Positions 53,293 through 63,968 of a DNA stretch of 64,000 nt are shown piece after piece. How positions within the stretch are numbered: the first letter of the stretch is position 1; the number at the start of each line of letters is the position of its first letter. The position numbers were made by a program, and so were the translations under genes. This DNA is from Pseudomonas sp. P8_229 (lineage in GTDB: Bacteria; Pseudomonadota; Gammaproteobacteria; Pseudomonadales; Pseudomonadaceae), in contig NZ_CP125378.1 in the NCBI RefSeq assembly GCF_034008635.1, forward strand, positions 3,531,501 to 3,595,500. The letters run 5' to 3'. The notes under the pieces are model-generated. The model did not search any database. It saw nothing but the letters and a program-made list of their open reading frames with translations, and had not been told where the DNA came from.

Positions 53293-54480
53293 ATGGCAAC
53301 GGTAGACCGCTGGCTGCTGCCAGATGGCATCGAAGAAGTACTGCCACCGGAAGCGGCGCGCATTGAAGTCGCGCGTCGTCAGGTGTTGGATCTGTTCCAG
53401 AGCTGGGGTTACGAGTTTGTCGTGACTCCCCATATCGAGTACCTGGAATCCCTGCTGACCGGTGCGGGCCAGGATCTGGATCTGCGTACCTTCAAGGTCA
53501 TCGACCCGCAATCGGGCCGGCAGATGGGGTTCCGTGCCGACATCACGCCGCAAGTGGCGCGCATTGATGCGCACACCCTGCGTCGCGAAGGCCCGAGCCG
53601 TCTGTGCTACGCCGGCAGCGTACTGCATGCCCAGCCGCGTGCACTGTCGTCCTCGCGCAGCCCGATCCAGTTGGGCGCCGAGTTGTACGGCGACGCCAGC
53701 CCGAGCAGCGACGTTGAAGTGATCAGCCTGATGCTGGCCATGCTGCAACTGGCCGATGTGCCGGATGTGCACATGGACCTCGGTCATGTCGGCATCTACC
53801 GTGGTCTGGCGCGTGCTGCCGGTCTGTCCGGTGAAGTCGAGCAGCAGTTGTTCGACGCGTTGCAACGCAAGGCCATCGACGAGGTCATTACCTTGACCGA
53901 AGGCCTGCCGGCGGATTTGTCCGGCATGCTGCGGGCGCTGGTCGACCTGTGTGGCGGACGTGAAGTGCTGGCCGCCGCCCGTGAGCGTCTGGCCAATGCG
54001 CCGGCGCCAGTGTTGGCTGCGCTGGAAGACTTGCTGGCGATCGCCGAGCGTCTGTCGGCGCGTTTCCCGGATCTGCCGCTGTACTTCGATCTGGGTGAGT
54101 TGCGCGGCTACCACTACCACACCGGTGTGGTGTTTGCGGTGTTCGTACCGGGCGTGGGTCAGTCCATCGCTCAGGGCGGTCGTTATGATGATATTGGTGC
54201 CGACTTCGGTCGTGCCCGTCCGGCGACCGGCTTCTCTACCGATTTGAAAACCCTGGTGACCCTGGGGCGTGCTGAGATCGAGCTACCGTCTGGCGGTATC
54301 TGGATGCCTGACAGTACGGATGCGGCACTCTGGCAGCAGGTTTGCCAGTTGCGCAGTGAGGGTCAGCGTGTCGTTCAGGCGTTGCCTGGACAACCTTTGG
54401 CCGCCGCCCGTGATGCGGACTGCGACCGGCAATTGATTCAGCAGAACGGGCTTTGGCAAGTATCGCCACTGGCTTCTTGA
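53293..54480 (+). CDS. hisZ: ATP phosphoribosyltransferase regulatory subunit HisZ
   Basis: A class II histidyl-tRNA-synthetase-like protein (395 residues) that lacks aminoacylation and activates the short-form HisG for the first step of histidine synthesis. Segments typical of the fold are [28 protein letters not shown] and the late [13 protein letters not shown]. Start ATG 53293 follows GGGGAA. hisG is not nearby. It lies 54 bp before purA, the common pseudomonad arrangement. Confidence 0.94.
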   Translation: MATVDRWLLPDGIEEVLPPEAARIEVARRQVLDLFQSWGYEFVVTPHIEYLESLLTGAGQDLDLRTFKVIDPQSGRQMGFRADITPQVARIDAHTLRREGPSRLCYAGSVLHAQPRALSSSRSPIQLGAELYGDASPSSDVEVISLMLAMLQLADVPDVHMDLGHVGIYRGLARAAGLSGEVEQQLFDALQRKAIDEVITLTEGLPADLSGMLRALVDLCGGREVLAAARERLANAPAPVLAALEDLLAIAERLSARFPDLPLYFDLGELRGYHYHTGVVFAVFVPGVGQSIAQGGRYDDIGADFGRARPATGFSTDLKTLVTLGRAEIELPSGGIWMPDSTDAALWQQVCQLRSEGQRVVQALPGQPLAAARDADCDRQLIQQNGLWQVSPLAS

Positions 54481-55824
<1,344 letters not shown>

Positions 55825-55844
55825 TAAGTTGTTGATGTAAAAAA

Positions 55845-55871
55845 CAAAGGCCCCTTAATCGGGGCCTTTGT
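55845..55871 (+). terminator. Intrinsic terminator of purA
   Basis: CAAAGGCCCC (55845-55854), loop of six, GGGGCCTTTG (55861-55870). It is 20 bases past the stop. Confidence 0.9.
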
Positions 55872-55963
55872 CGTTTATGCCGGCTGGACGGCATGACCTT
55901 TGCTGTAAATCTTCCTACAAGAGTGCCATCAAATTAATGGCGTCAGAAGTAGAGGGATTCACA

Positions 55964-57898
55964 GTGTCGGCCGTTCTCTCACTGTTACAAAGCCGTTTGT
56001 TGCGGCCCGTGTTCGTTACCCTTGGTATCGCTCTTTTGGTGCAAGTGCTGGTGGCGGTCGCCCTGACACGAAGCACGGTCACGGCGCTGGAAGCGGACCT
56101 TGGCACTCGTTTGGGTGTCGACAGCCAGAAGCTCTCGGGCGAGCTGGAGCAGGCCGGGCGTGAAGTCACGTCGAGCCTCGATAACCTGTCCTCAAGTACC
56201 CGCCAGCGCCTGACTGCCGGCCTGTCCGCACGCCTGAAGGACGAGCAGGCGCAACTGCGTACGACGCTGGAAAAGGACCTGAAGGACTCGGCCAATGACA
56301 TGGCCCAATTGCTTGCCTCGGTGGCGCCGCGCGCCATGTGGGACAGTGACGTGCCAACTCTCTCCGAATTCGCCCGCCGGGCCCAGCGTAATCCCAACGT
56401 GTTGTTCGTGGTCTACGACGACGCCACCGGGCAGCACCTGACCCGCTACCTCAACCGCGAAAACCCGATCAACAAGGCCCTGCTGGAAAAAGGCCAGGGC
56501 GAACGTGCGCTGGACAAGGTGCTGGACGCGGCGAAGCACGATCCGTCGGTCTACTACCTCGAAGCCTCGATCAATCCCAATGGCGTGGAAATCGGCAAGG
56601 TACTGATGGGCGTTTCGACGGCCTCGGTGGAAACCGATCTGGCCGCGCTCGACCAGCGCTTTTCGGCGCTGATCGCCAGCAGTGATCAACTGGTAGGCGA
56701 CAGCCTCAAGGGCGCCGCAGCGGACAGCGCCGCAGCGATGCAGGCGCGCCTGCAATCGGCGCAATCCACTGTTGCCGAGATGAAAGCCAACACCCGCAGC
56801 ACCGTGCAGGACGCGGCCGCGACATTGCGCTGGCGCATCGGTATGGGCCTGGCGCTGGTCGGCTGTGGCGTGCTGCTGTTGCTGGCGGTGGTGCTGGGGC
56901 ATCGAGTGGTCAATCGCCTGAAGATGCTCAATGCGGCGATGGATGACCTGGCGGCAGGCGAGGGTGACCTGACCAAGCGCGTGCAGATCAACAGCAAGGA
57001 CGAGATCGGCGACATGGCGTCGGCGGTCAATCGCTTTGTGGATAAGTTGCAGCCAATCGTGCGCGAGGCGGGCGATGTGGCCCAGCGTACCGGCGTGGAA
57101 ATCGGCGCCATGACCCTGCGCAATGCCGGCGCAGACGCGGCGGCCGGGATGCAGCGCGACGAGGTTGCTGAAAGCCTGCGAGCGCTGTCGCAAATGGCCG
57201 ATGAGGCGCAATCGGAAAGCCACGCCATGCAGGCAGCATTGAAGCAGGTGGTGGACATTCGCCAGGCCACCGACGAAAACACCCGCACCTCGGCCAAGGT
57301 CGGCAGCCTGATCGAGGCGCTGGCCGGGCAGGTCGATACCGGGGCGAAAGTCATTGAGCGACTGGCGCAGCAAAGTGAACAGATTGAAGTGGTGCTGACG
57401 GTGATTCACGGGATCGCCGAGCAGACGAACCTGCTGGCGCTCAACGCGGCCATTGAAGCGGCACGGGCCGGCGAGACCGGGCGTGGCTTTGCGGTGGTGG
57501 CGGACGAAGTGCGCGCGTTGGCGAGCAAGACGCAAAGCTCAACTGGCGATATTCAGGCGCACATCGTCGCGTTGCAACAGGGCGCGCGTGAGGCGGTCGA
57601 GGCGATCGGTCAGGCCGGGCGTCAGGCCAGTGAAGGTTTGCTGGTGCTGCGTGACAGTGCGCGGCTGCAGCAGTCGGTGCAGGCCTCGGTCGAGCAGGTG
57701 CACGCGGCGATCGGCCTTGCGACGCAGGCGGCAGCGCATCAGGCGCAGGGCGCGCAAGCGGTACGGGGCCGGGTCGAGACGATTCATGCTCAGGCCGAGA
57801 AAGCGGCGCAGGCGGTGGTGGAGACCACGGCCAGTGGCAAGGTGCTGGATGGGTTGGCGGCGCAGCTGAAAGCTAGCCTGGGACAGTTCCGGGCTTGA
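55964..57898 (+). CDS. Methyl-accepting chemotaxis protein
   Basis: A 644-residue chemoreceptor. Membrane helix 1 (about residues 13-34) and helix 2 (about 289-313) enclose a periplasmic domain of some 250 residues whose ligand is not predictable; it contains a Cache-like stretch ([20 protein letters not shown]). A HAMP domain (about 314-366) and a signalling coiled coil follow, with the conserved tip [20 protein letters not shown] (about residue 486). There is no C-terminal CheR-tethering pentapeptide. GTG 55964 has the ribosome binding site AGAGGGA at good spacing; an ATG nine codons earlier is less well placed. It is an addition between purA and the tRNA-Leu/rnr block relative to PAO1 (from memory). 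Confidence 0.92.
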   Translation: MSAVLSLLQSRLLRPVFVTLGIALLVQVLVAVALTRSTVTALEADLGTRLGVDSQKLSGELEQAGREVTSSLDNLSSSTRQRLTAGLSARLKDEQAQLRTTLEKDLKDSANDMAQLLASVAPRAMWDSDVPTLSEFARRAQRNPNVLFVVYDDATGQHLTRYLNRENPINKALLEKGQGERALDKVLDAAKHDPSVYYLEASINPNGVEIGKVLMGVSTASVETDLAALDQRFSALIASSDQLVGDSLKGAAADSAAAMQARLQSAQSTVAEMKANTRSTVQDAAATLRWRIGMGLALVGCGVLLLLAVVLGHRVVNRLKMLNAAMDDLAAGEGDLTKRVQINSKDEIGDMASAVNRFVDKLQPIVREAGDVAQRTGVEIGAMTLRNAGADAAAGMQRDEVAESLRALSQMADEAQSESHAMQAALKQVVDIRQATDENTRTSAKVGSLIEALAGQVDTGAKVIERLAQQSEQIEVVLTVIHGIAEQTNLLALNAAIEAARAGETGRGFAVVADEVRALASKTQSSTGDIQAHIVALQQGAREAVEAIGQAGRQASEGLLVLRDSARLQQSVQASVEQVHAAIGLATQAAAHQAQGAQAVRGRVETIHAQAEKAAQAVVETTASGKVLDGLAAQLKASLGQFRA

Positions 57899-57918
57899 TG
57901 TTGTCTTGTCGGGCCCCA

Positions 57919-57981
57919 TCGCGAGCAGGCTCACTCCTACAGGAGAAATGCAATCCTCTGTAGGAGTGAGCCTGCTCGCGA
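57919..57981. repeat. REP inverted pair
   Basis: Perfect 24-base inverted arms (57919-57942 and 57958-57981), one reading TCGCGAGCAGGCTCACTCCT, with a 15-base loop. Lies between the convergent chemoreceptor and iron-permease genes. Confidence 0.93.
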
Positions 57982-57989
57982 AGGCGATT

Positions 57990-59555
57990 TCAGCGACTCA
58001 GATACATCCGCGTTGTGAGCAGATAAACCGGCAACCCCGACACCACAATCAACAACGCCGCATAAGGCGCCGCCGCCGCAAACTCGACATTCGCGGTATG
58101 CGCCCAGACCTCGGTCGCCAGTGTGTTGAGCCCGGTCGGGCTCAGCAGCAGCGTCGCCGTCAGTTCCTTCATCGCATCCAGAAACACCAGCGCAAACGCC
58201 GCGCCCAATGCCGGGAAGATGATCGGCAGGGTTACCCGGCAAAAGGCCGTGAACGACGAAGCGCCCAACGTACGCGCGGCCTCTTCCAGCTGTGGCACCG
58301 CCTTGTTCAGTGCCGTGCGAATCGGCGCCTGCGCCAGTGGCAAAAACAGCAGCGCATAGGCAATCAACAGCAGCGCCGAAGTCTGGTACAGCGCCGGCAC
58401 GTAATGCAGGGCGAAATACACCAGTGTCAGCGCAATCACCAGACCCGGCAGCGCATGCAGAAGATACGGCAAGCGCTCGGCCCAGATCGCCAGCTGGCCC
58501 TTATAGCGAACCACCAGCAGCCCGACCGGCACCGCCAGCAGCAAGCACAACGCCGCGCCACCCAGCGACAGGGCCAGCGACGACAGCAGGGCTTCAGTGA
58601 TCGCGGCGACCGGGAACGCTGCTGACGAACCGACCGCCAGCCAATACGCGAGCATGCCCAGCGGAATCCCGCTGCCGACAATCGCCAGTAGCAGGCAATA
58701 CAGCTGACCGATTGCGGTCCAAGGTCCGAGACGTACTTGTTCAGCCTGGCGCGCTGCGCCCTGGCCTGTGCGCACATGGCGGCCCTTGCCGCGTACGCGC
58801 AATTCCAGCCACAGCAGCATCAGGCACAGCGCGAGCAATACCGCCGAGAGCATCGCCGCGTTGGCGTTGCTGAACTCCAGTTCGAATTGCTGATAGATCG
58901 CTGTGGTGAAGGTTTGCAGGCCGATGATCGACAGCGCGCCGAATTCCACCAGCATGTGCAGGGCAATCAGCAGTGAACCCGCCAGCAGTGACGGCCAAAG
59001 CAAGGGCAGGGTGACGCGGAAAAACACGCCCCAGCGATTCTGCCCCAGGGTACGGGCGGACTCTTCAAGGGAGGGATCGAGGTTGCGCAGGGTCGCCGCG
59101 ACTGGCAGAAAGATCAGCGGGTACTTCGACAGGCTCATCACCAGGATCGCCCCGCCGAGGCCTTCGAACTGCGCGCTCAACGAGACCCAGGTGAAGCTGC
59201 TGACGAACGCCGGCACGGCGAACGGCAGACACAGAATCACGCCCCACAGGCGCCGCCCCGGCAGATTGCTGCGCTCCAGCAGCCAGGCCAGCGACAGGCC
59301 GATCACGCCGCAGGTGAGCGTCACCCCCACCATCAGTGCCAAGGTGTTGCGCAGCAGGCCGAACACGTAAGGGCGCCACAGCAAGTGCAGCGCCTCGGCC
59401 CAGCCGGCCTGCCAGGCTTTCAGACCGACGTAGGCCAGCGGCAACAGGCTTAGCACCACCAGCAGCAATACCGGCAGCACCAGCCAGATCGACGGCCGCT
59501 TGCGCCGTGGCGCGTAACCCCCGCGCGGGGCGGGGGCGGATAACGATGCGGCCAT
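57990..59555 (-). CDS. Iron(III) ABC transporter permease, FbpB/SfuB type
   Basis: A 521-residue inner-membrane permease made of two fused halves, as in FbpB/HitB. About 12 helices. Each half has the EAA loop that contacts the ATPase: EESARTLGQNRWGVFFRVTLP and EEAARTLGASSFTAFCRVTLP. Its ATG overlaps the substrate-binding protein's TGA (TGATG). No ATPase gene follows; the next gene downstream is the convergent chemoreceptor, so the energising subunit must come from elsewhere. Confidence 0.93.
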   Translation of the reverse strand: MAASLSAPAPRGGYAPRRKRPSIWLVLPVLLLVVLSLLPLAYVGLKAWQAGWAEALHLLWRPYVFGLLRNTLALMVGVTLTCGVIGLSLAWLLERSNLPGRRLWGVILCLPFAVPAFVSSFTWVSLSAQFEGLGGAILVMSLSKYPLIFLPVAATLRNLDPSLEESARTLGQNRWGVFFRVTLPLLWPSLLAGSLLIALHMLVEFGALSIIGLQTFTTAIYQQFELEFSNANAAMLSAVLLALCLMLLWLELRVRGKGRHVRTGQGAARQAEQVRLGPWTAIGQLYCLLLAIVGSGIPLGMLAYWLAVGSSAAFPVAAITEALLSSLALSLGGAALCLLLAVPVGLLVVRYKGQLAIWAERLPYLLHALPGLVIALTLVYFALHYVPALYQTSALLLIAYALLFLPLAQAPIRTALNKAVPQLEEAARTLGASSFTAFCRVTLPIIFPALGAAFALVFLDAMKELTATLLLSPTGLNTLATEVWAHTANVEFAAAAPYAALLIVVSGLPVYLLTTRMYLSR

Positions 59556-60565
59556 CAGTTCAGGCCAACTTCGCGTTCCAGTTCCAGGGCTTCTTCGGCG
59601 TTGCCGAGGTCGGCCGGGGTGACATTCGGCGCTTGCAGTTCACTGAATGGCTTGAGCCCGCGATCCGAATCCATGCCTTTGTGCAGCGGGTATTCGGCGG
59701 TGGTCTGGGTGATCACGCGCTGACCTTCTTCGCTGGCCATGTAGGCAAGCAGTTGCTGGGCTTCTTTCGGGTGCTTGCTGGACTTCAGCACGGCAGCGCT
59801 GGACACAGTAATCAGCCCGCCGACGTCGCCGCCGGTGAAGTAATGCAGTTTCGAGTCGAGTTTGCCTTTTTCGCGCTGCAGGGCGAACCAGTAGTAGTTA
59901 TTCACCAGTACCGTGGCGACTTCACCGTTTTCCACGGCTTTGAGTGCGACCATGTTGTTGCTGTAGGTCTTGCCGAAGGCGCGCAGCCCGGTCAACCATT
60001 CTTCGGCGGCGTCGCGACCGTGCACCTTGATGATTGCCACGGCCTGTTCCTGGAATGCGCCGCTGGTTGGCACGAAACCGACCTTGCCTTGCCATTTCGG
60101 ATCGGAGAAACCGAGTACCGATTTCGGCAGATCCTTTTCATCGATCAGCTTCGGGTTGTAGGCGACCACGCGAACCCGCGCGGTGACGCCGATCCAGGTG
60201 CCGTTGCCGGCGACATACTCTTTCGGCAATACGGCCAGCGTGGCGTCATCGGTCTTGGCCAGCAAGCCTTGTTCGCCAAGGTTGTTCAGTGGCGGGGATT
60301 CTTCGGTGTAGATCACATCGGCGGGGGAGCGGTCGCCTTCTTCGATCACCTGGCTGGCGAGCTGATTGCTGCTGCCTTTGCGCACATTGACGTGAATACC
60401 GGTCTTGGCCTCGAAGGCTTTGGCGATCGCATCGCCGACTTCCTTGTGTTGACCGTTGTAGAGGGTCAGGGCAGTTGTGTCGGCTGCCTGGGTGAGGGGA
60501 GTGGCGAGTGCCAGGCCGAGCAGGGTGTAGGTCAAGCCTCGGCGCAGGGTATTTCGAAACGTCAT
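59555..60565 (-). CDS. Periplasmic iron(III)-binding protein, FbpA family
   Basis: A 336-residue substrate-binding protein that delivers ferric iron to the fused permease. Signal peptide about residues 1-27 (ending TPLTQA). Mature start TTALTLYNGQHKEVG is typical; the iron ligands include the paired tyrosines in NNYYWFALQ. A Fur-box-like site 38 bp upstream suggests iron repression. First gene of a two-gene operon. Confidence 0.93.
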   Translation of the reverse strand: MTFRNTLRRGLTYTLLGLALATPLTQAADTTALTLYNGQHKEVGDAIAKAFEAKTGIHVNVRKGSSNQLASQVIEEGDRSPADVIYTEESPPLNNLGEQGLLAKTDDATLAVLPKEYVAGNGTWIGVTARVRVVAYNPKLIDEKDLPKSVLGFSDPKWQGKVGFVPTSGAFQEQAVAIIKVHGRDAAEEWLTGLRAFGKTYSNNMVALKAVENGEVATVLVNNYYWFALQREKGKLDSKLHYFTGGDVGGLITVSSAAVLKSSKHPKEAQQLLAYMASEEGQRVITQTTAEYPLHKGMDSDRGLKPFSELQAPNVTPADLGNAEEALELEREVGLN

Positions 60566-60602
60566 TCGCAGGGTTCCTCACTGTCGCATTGCAAAAACTT
60601 GC

Positions 60603-60621
60603 AACAATGATAAACGATATT
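60603..60621 (-). promoter_or_regulatory. Fur-box-like site upstream of the iron-binding protein
   Basis: The 19 bases at 60603-60621 match the Fur consensus GATAATGATAATCATTATC at 13 positions, including an unbroken AATGATAA block. Its place just upstream of a ferric-iron transport operon supports the call. Confidence 0.65.
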
Positions 60622-60700
60622 GTTTCTCAGATGCGCTTTGTGGGAAGGGCAGATGTTTGTCAGGACGGGTGCTATTGGTTTTTTCAAGCGCCAGAAACGC

Positions 60701-60724
60701 AAAAACCCGCTTTCGCGGGTTTTT
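60701..60724 (-). terminator. Terminator of the first tRNA-Leu gene
   Basis: AAAAACCCGC (60701-60710) and GCGGGTTTTT (60715-60724) with loop TTTC. On the minus strand it ends in U residues, 34 bases past the tRNA. Confidence 0.9.
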
Positions 60725-60757
60725 GTGAAACTCAAGGTCGTAGCCTTGAGTTTGAAT

Positions 60758-60844
60758 TGGTGCCCAGAAGAAGACTCGAACTTCCACGACCGTAAGGTCA
60801 CCAGCACCTGAAGCTGGCGTGTCTACCAATTTCACCATCTGGGC
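60758..60844 (-). tRNA. tRNA-Leu(CAG)
   Basis: An 87-base minus-strand tRNA with encoded CCA. The acceptor stem is GCCCAGA/TCTGGGC, the anticodon stem CCAGC/GCTGG encloses TTCAGGT, giving anticodon CAG (reads CUG, the main leucine codon at high GC). The long variable arm and GTTCGAGTC T-loop are present. Confidence 0.95.
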
Positions 60845-60879
60845 ATTCATCGCGAGCGTTGCCGCTGTTGATGTGGCGC

Positions 60880-60908
60880 ACTATACGGAGCGCTTTTTGA
60901 TCTGTAAA
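60880..60908 (-). promoter_or_regulatory. Sigma-70 promoter of the first tRNA-Leu gene
   Basis: On the minus strand TTTACA (60908-60903), 17 bases, TATAGT (60885-60880), followed by a GC-rich discriminator (GCGCC), as in stable-RNA promoters under stringent control. Confidence 0.8.
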
Positions 60909-60962
60909 CCCCTGATTTAATTTTAATTAATCGGTTTTAACAAATCCGTTCTCTGGAATGCA

Positions 60963-60986
60963 AAAAACCCGCTTTCGCGGGTTTTT
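60963..60986 (-). terminator. Terminator of the second tRNA-Leu gene
   Basis: AAAAACCCGC / GCGGGTTTTT with loop TTTC, the same hairpin as after the first tRNA. It lies between the two tRNA genes, so each is its own unit. Confidence 0.9.
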
Positions 60987-61025
60987 GTGTGAGCCTTGAA
61001 ACTGATCTAGTCTCAAACTCGAAAT

Positions 61026-61112
61026 TGGTGCCCAGGAGAAGACTCGAACTTCCACGACCGTAAGGTCACCAGCACCTGAAGCTGGCGTGTCTACCAATTT
61101 CACCACCTGGGC
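61026..61112 (-). tRNA. tRNA-Leu(CAG), second copy
   Basis: An 87-base minus-strand tRNA identical to the first except for compensated changes in the acceptor stem (CCAGG/CCTGG in place of CCAGA/TCTGG). Same anticodon CAG and encoded CCA. Confidence 0.95.
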
Positions 61113-61147
61113 ATCTCGTCAACGTATGTACGTCGTCGATGGCGCGC

Positions 61148-61176
61148 ACTATACGGAGCGTCTTTTTAACTGTAAA
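61148..61176 (-). promoter_or_regulatory. Sigma-70 promoter of the second tRNA-Leu gene
   Basis: Minus strand TTTACA (61176-61171), 17 bases, TATAGT (61153-61148), then GCGCGCC. Nearly the same as the first tRNA's promoter. Confidence 0.8.
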
Positions 61177-61337
61177 CCCCTGTCAGCAAAAAAAATGATT
61201 TTTTTTACCGACGGTGTTCAAAAGGGCTTTCAGGCGTCGATACAAGGCTCTAGAAGAGCCTTATAGAGTGGGAAATTTCCCGTTTGATGGCGCCTATGCC
61301 AAACTAACCCGCATATAGACAAGGTGAAAACTCTCTA

Positions 61338-63968
61338 ATGGCCGATTGGCAGTCCCTCGATCCCGAGGCCGCTCGTGAAGCGGAAAAATATGAAAACCCT
61401 ATTCCTAGCCGCGAACTGATCCTGGCGCATCTCGCCGATCGGGGTTCGCCGGCTGCCCGCGAGCAACTGGTCGAAGAGTTTGGTCTGACCACAGAAGACC
61501 AGATCGAAGCCCTGCGCCGCCGCCTGCGCGCCATGGAGCGCGACGCTCAACTGATCTACACCCGCCGCGGCACTTACGCGCCGGTGGACAAGCTCGACCT
61601 GATCCTCGGCCGCATCAGCGGTCACCGTGATGGTTTTGGCTTCCTGGTGCCGGATGATGGCAGCGATGACCTGTTCATGAGCCCGGCGCAAATGCGTCTG
61701 GTGTTCGACGGTGACCGTGCCTTGGCCCGTGTTTCCGGTCTCGACCGTCGCGGCCGTCGTGAAGGCGTGATCGTCGAAGTGGTGACCCGTGCTCACGAGA
61801 GCATCGTCGGTCGTTACTTCGAAGAAGGCGGCATCGGTTTCGTCGTTGCCGATAATCCGAAGATCCAGCAGGAAGTGCTGGTCACCCCGGGTCGCAACGC
61901 CAACGCGCAGATCGGTCAGTTCGTCGAGGTGAAAATCACCCACTGGCCAACCCCGCGCTTCCAGCCGCAAGGCGACGTGGTCGAAGTCGTCGGTAACTAC
62001 ATGGCGCCGGGCATGGAAATCGATGTTGCCCTGCGCACCTACGACATTCCACACGTCTGGCCTGAAGCCGTTCTGAAAGAAGCGGCCAAGCTCAAGCCGG
62101 AAGTCGAAGAGAAAGACAAAGAGAAGCGCATTGACCTGCGCCATCTGCCGTTCGTGACCATCGACGGTGAAGACGCTCGCGACTTCGACGACGCGGTCTA
62201 CTGCGAAGCCAAGCCGGGCAAGCTGCGCCTGTTCTCCGGTGGTTGGAAGCTGTACGTGGCCATCGCCGACGTTTCCAGCTACGTGAAGATCGGTTCTGCG
62301 CTGGACAACGAAGCCCAGGTGCGCGGCAACTCGGTGTACTTCCCTGAGCGCGTAGTGCCGATGCTGCCTGAGCAGCTGTCCAACGGGCTGTGCTCGCTGA
62401 ACCCGCAAGTCGACCGTTTGGCCATGGTTTGCGAGATGACCATCTCCAAGTCCGGCGAAATGACCGACTACTGCTTCTATGAGGCGGTGATCCATTCCCA
62501 CGCTCGTCTGACCTACAACAAGGTCAGCGCGATGCTGGAAACGCCTAAGGTCGCTGAAGCGCGCAAGCTGCGTGGCGAGTACACCGACGTCGTGCCGCAC
62601 CTCAAACAGCTTTATGCGCTGTACAAAGTGTTGCTGGCCGCCCGTCATGTGCGTGGCGCGATCGACTTCGAAACGCAGGAAACCCGGATCATCTTCGGTT
62701 CCGAGCGCAAGATTGCCGAAATCCGTCCGACCACCCGCAACGATGCGCACAAGCTGATCGAGGAATGCATGCTGGCGGCCAACGTGGCCACCGCCGAGTT
62801 CCTCAAGAAGCATGAGATTCCAGCGCTGTATCGCGTCCACGACGGCCCGCCACCGGAGCGTCTGGAAAAACTGCGCGCCTTCCTCGGCGAGCTCGGCCTG
62901 TCCCTGCACAAAGGCAAGGATGGCCCGTCGCCGAAGGATTATCAGGCCCTGTTGGCGAGCATCAAGGACCGTCCGGATTTTCATCTGATCCAGACCGTGA
63001 TGCTGCGTTCGCTGAGCCAGGCGGTCTACAGCGCTGATAATCAGGGCCACTTTGGCCTGAATTACGAAGCCTATACCCACTTCACTTCGCCGATCCGTCG
63101 TTATCCAGACCTGCTGACGCACCGCGCGATCCGCAGTGTGATCCATTCGAAACAGGACACCCCGCACGTTCGTCGTGCCGGTGCGATGACCATTCCGAAG
63201 GCGCGCATCTATCCGTACGACGAGGCGGCGCTGGAGCAACTCGGCGAACAATGCTCGATGAGCGAGCGCCGTGCCGACGAAGCGACCCGCGACGTCGTGA
63301 ACTGGCTCAAGTGCGAGTTCATGAAGGATCGCGTGGGCGAGTCGTTCCCGGGTGTGATCACCGCCGTGACCGGTTTTGGCCTGTTTGTCGAGCTGACCGA
63401 TATCTACGTCGAAGGCCTGGTGCATGTCACCGCGCTGCCGGGCGATTACTACCACTTCGATCCTGTGCATCACCGCCTGGCGGGCGAGCGTACCGGTCGC
63501 AGCTTCCGTCTTGGCGATACCGTTGAAGTGCGCGTCATGCGCGTTGACCTCGACGAGCGCAAGATCGACTTCGAGATGGCGGAAAAAACCATCAGCGCGC
63601 CGATTGGTCGCAAAAAGCGTGGTGCCGAAACTTCAGCGCCTGCCGCGAAAACCTCGGAAGAGAAGGCCCCGGCAAAAACCGCCAGCCGCCGTCCTGCCAA
63701 GGAAAAAGCCGCAGAAGCCTATCGCCCGAGTGACGCCGTAGCGAAAAACGCCGAGCTGCGCAAAAGCCGTGAAATGAAGAAGGCCTTGCTGGCCGATGCC
63801 AAAAGCGGTGGTAAAGCGGCGTCCGGGGGGAAGACCGGGCGGTCGGCGCCTGAAAAGGCCTCCGGCGGCAAGCCAGCGAAACCGAGCAAACATCGTAAGG
63901 GCCCGCCAAAAGCGGGTTCCGCTCCAGCCAAAAGTGGCGGGGCACGTAAACCGAAGGCGAAGTCATGA
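61338..63968 (+). CDS. rnr: Ribonuclease R
   Basis: An 876-residue 3'-5' exoribonuclease that degrades structured RNA. A winged-helix N-terminus (about residues 20-85), two cold-shock domains, the RNB catalytic domain with the metal-binding DGEDARDFDDAVY, the S1 domain (FPGVITAVTGFGLFVELTDI), and a long Lys/Ala/Gly-rich tail (about 745-876). A small hairpin (AAGGCTCT/AGAGCCTT, 61244-61262) lies upstream. It overlaps rlmB by 4 bp. Confidence 0.98.
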   Translation: MADWQSLDPEAAREAEKYENPIPSRELILAHLADRGSPAAREQLVEEFGLTTEDQIEALRRRLRAMERDAQLIYTRRGTYAPVDKLDLILGRISGHRDGFGFLVPDDGSDDLFMSPAQMRLVFDGDRALARVSGLDRRGRREGVIVEVVTRAHESIVGRYFEEGGIGFVVADNPKIQQEVLVTPGRNANAQIGQFVEVKITHWPTPRFQPQGDVVEVVGNYMAPGMEIDVALRTYDIPHVWPEAVLKEAAKLKPEVEEKDKEKRIDLRHLPFVTIDGEDARDFDDAVYCEAKPGKLRLFSGGWKLYVAIADVSSYVKIGSALDNEAQVRGNSVYFPERVVPMLPEQLSNGLCSLNPQVDRLAMVCEMTISKSGEMTDYCFYEAVIHSHARLTYNKVSAMLETPKVAEARKLRGEYTDVVPHLKQLYALYKVLLAARHVRGAIDFETQETRIIFGSERKIAEIRPTTRNDAHKLIEECMLAANVATAEFLKKHEIPALYRVHDGPPPERLEKLRAFLGELGLSLHKGKDGPSPKDYQALLASIKDRPDFHLIQTVMLRSLSQAVYSADNQGHFGLNYEAYTHFTSPIRRYPDLLTHRAIRSVIHSKQDTPHVRRAGAMTIPKARIYPYDEAALEQLGEQCSMSERRADEATRDVVNWLKCEFMKDRVGESFPGVITAVTGFGLFVELTDIYVEGLVHVTALPGDYYHFDPVHHRLAGERTGRSFRLGDTVEVRVMRVDLDERKIDFEMAEKTISAPIGRKKRGAETSAPAAKTSEEKAPAKTASRRPAKEKAAEAYRPSDAVAKNAELRKSREMKKALLADAKSGGKAASGGKTGRSAPEKASGGKPAKPSKHRKGPPKAGSAPAKSGGARKPKAKS

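Noticed and set aside
60758..61112. tRNA-Leu genes as an integration site for a genomic island
   Set aside because: No integrase, direct repeat of the tRNA 3' end or phage genes flank them; rnr follows as in PAO1.
61335..63473. 712-codon open frame on the minus strand opposite rnr
   Set aside because: It lies fully inside rnr, has antisense composition and no supporting signals.
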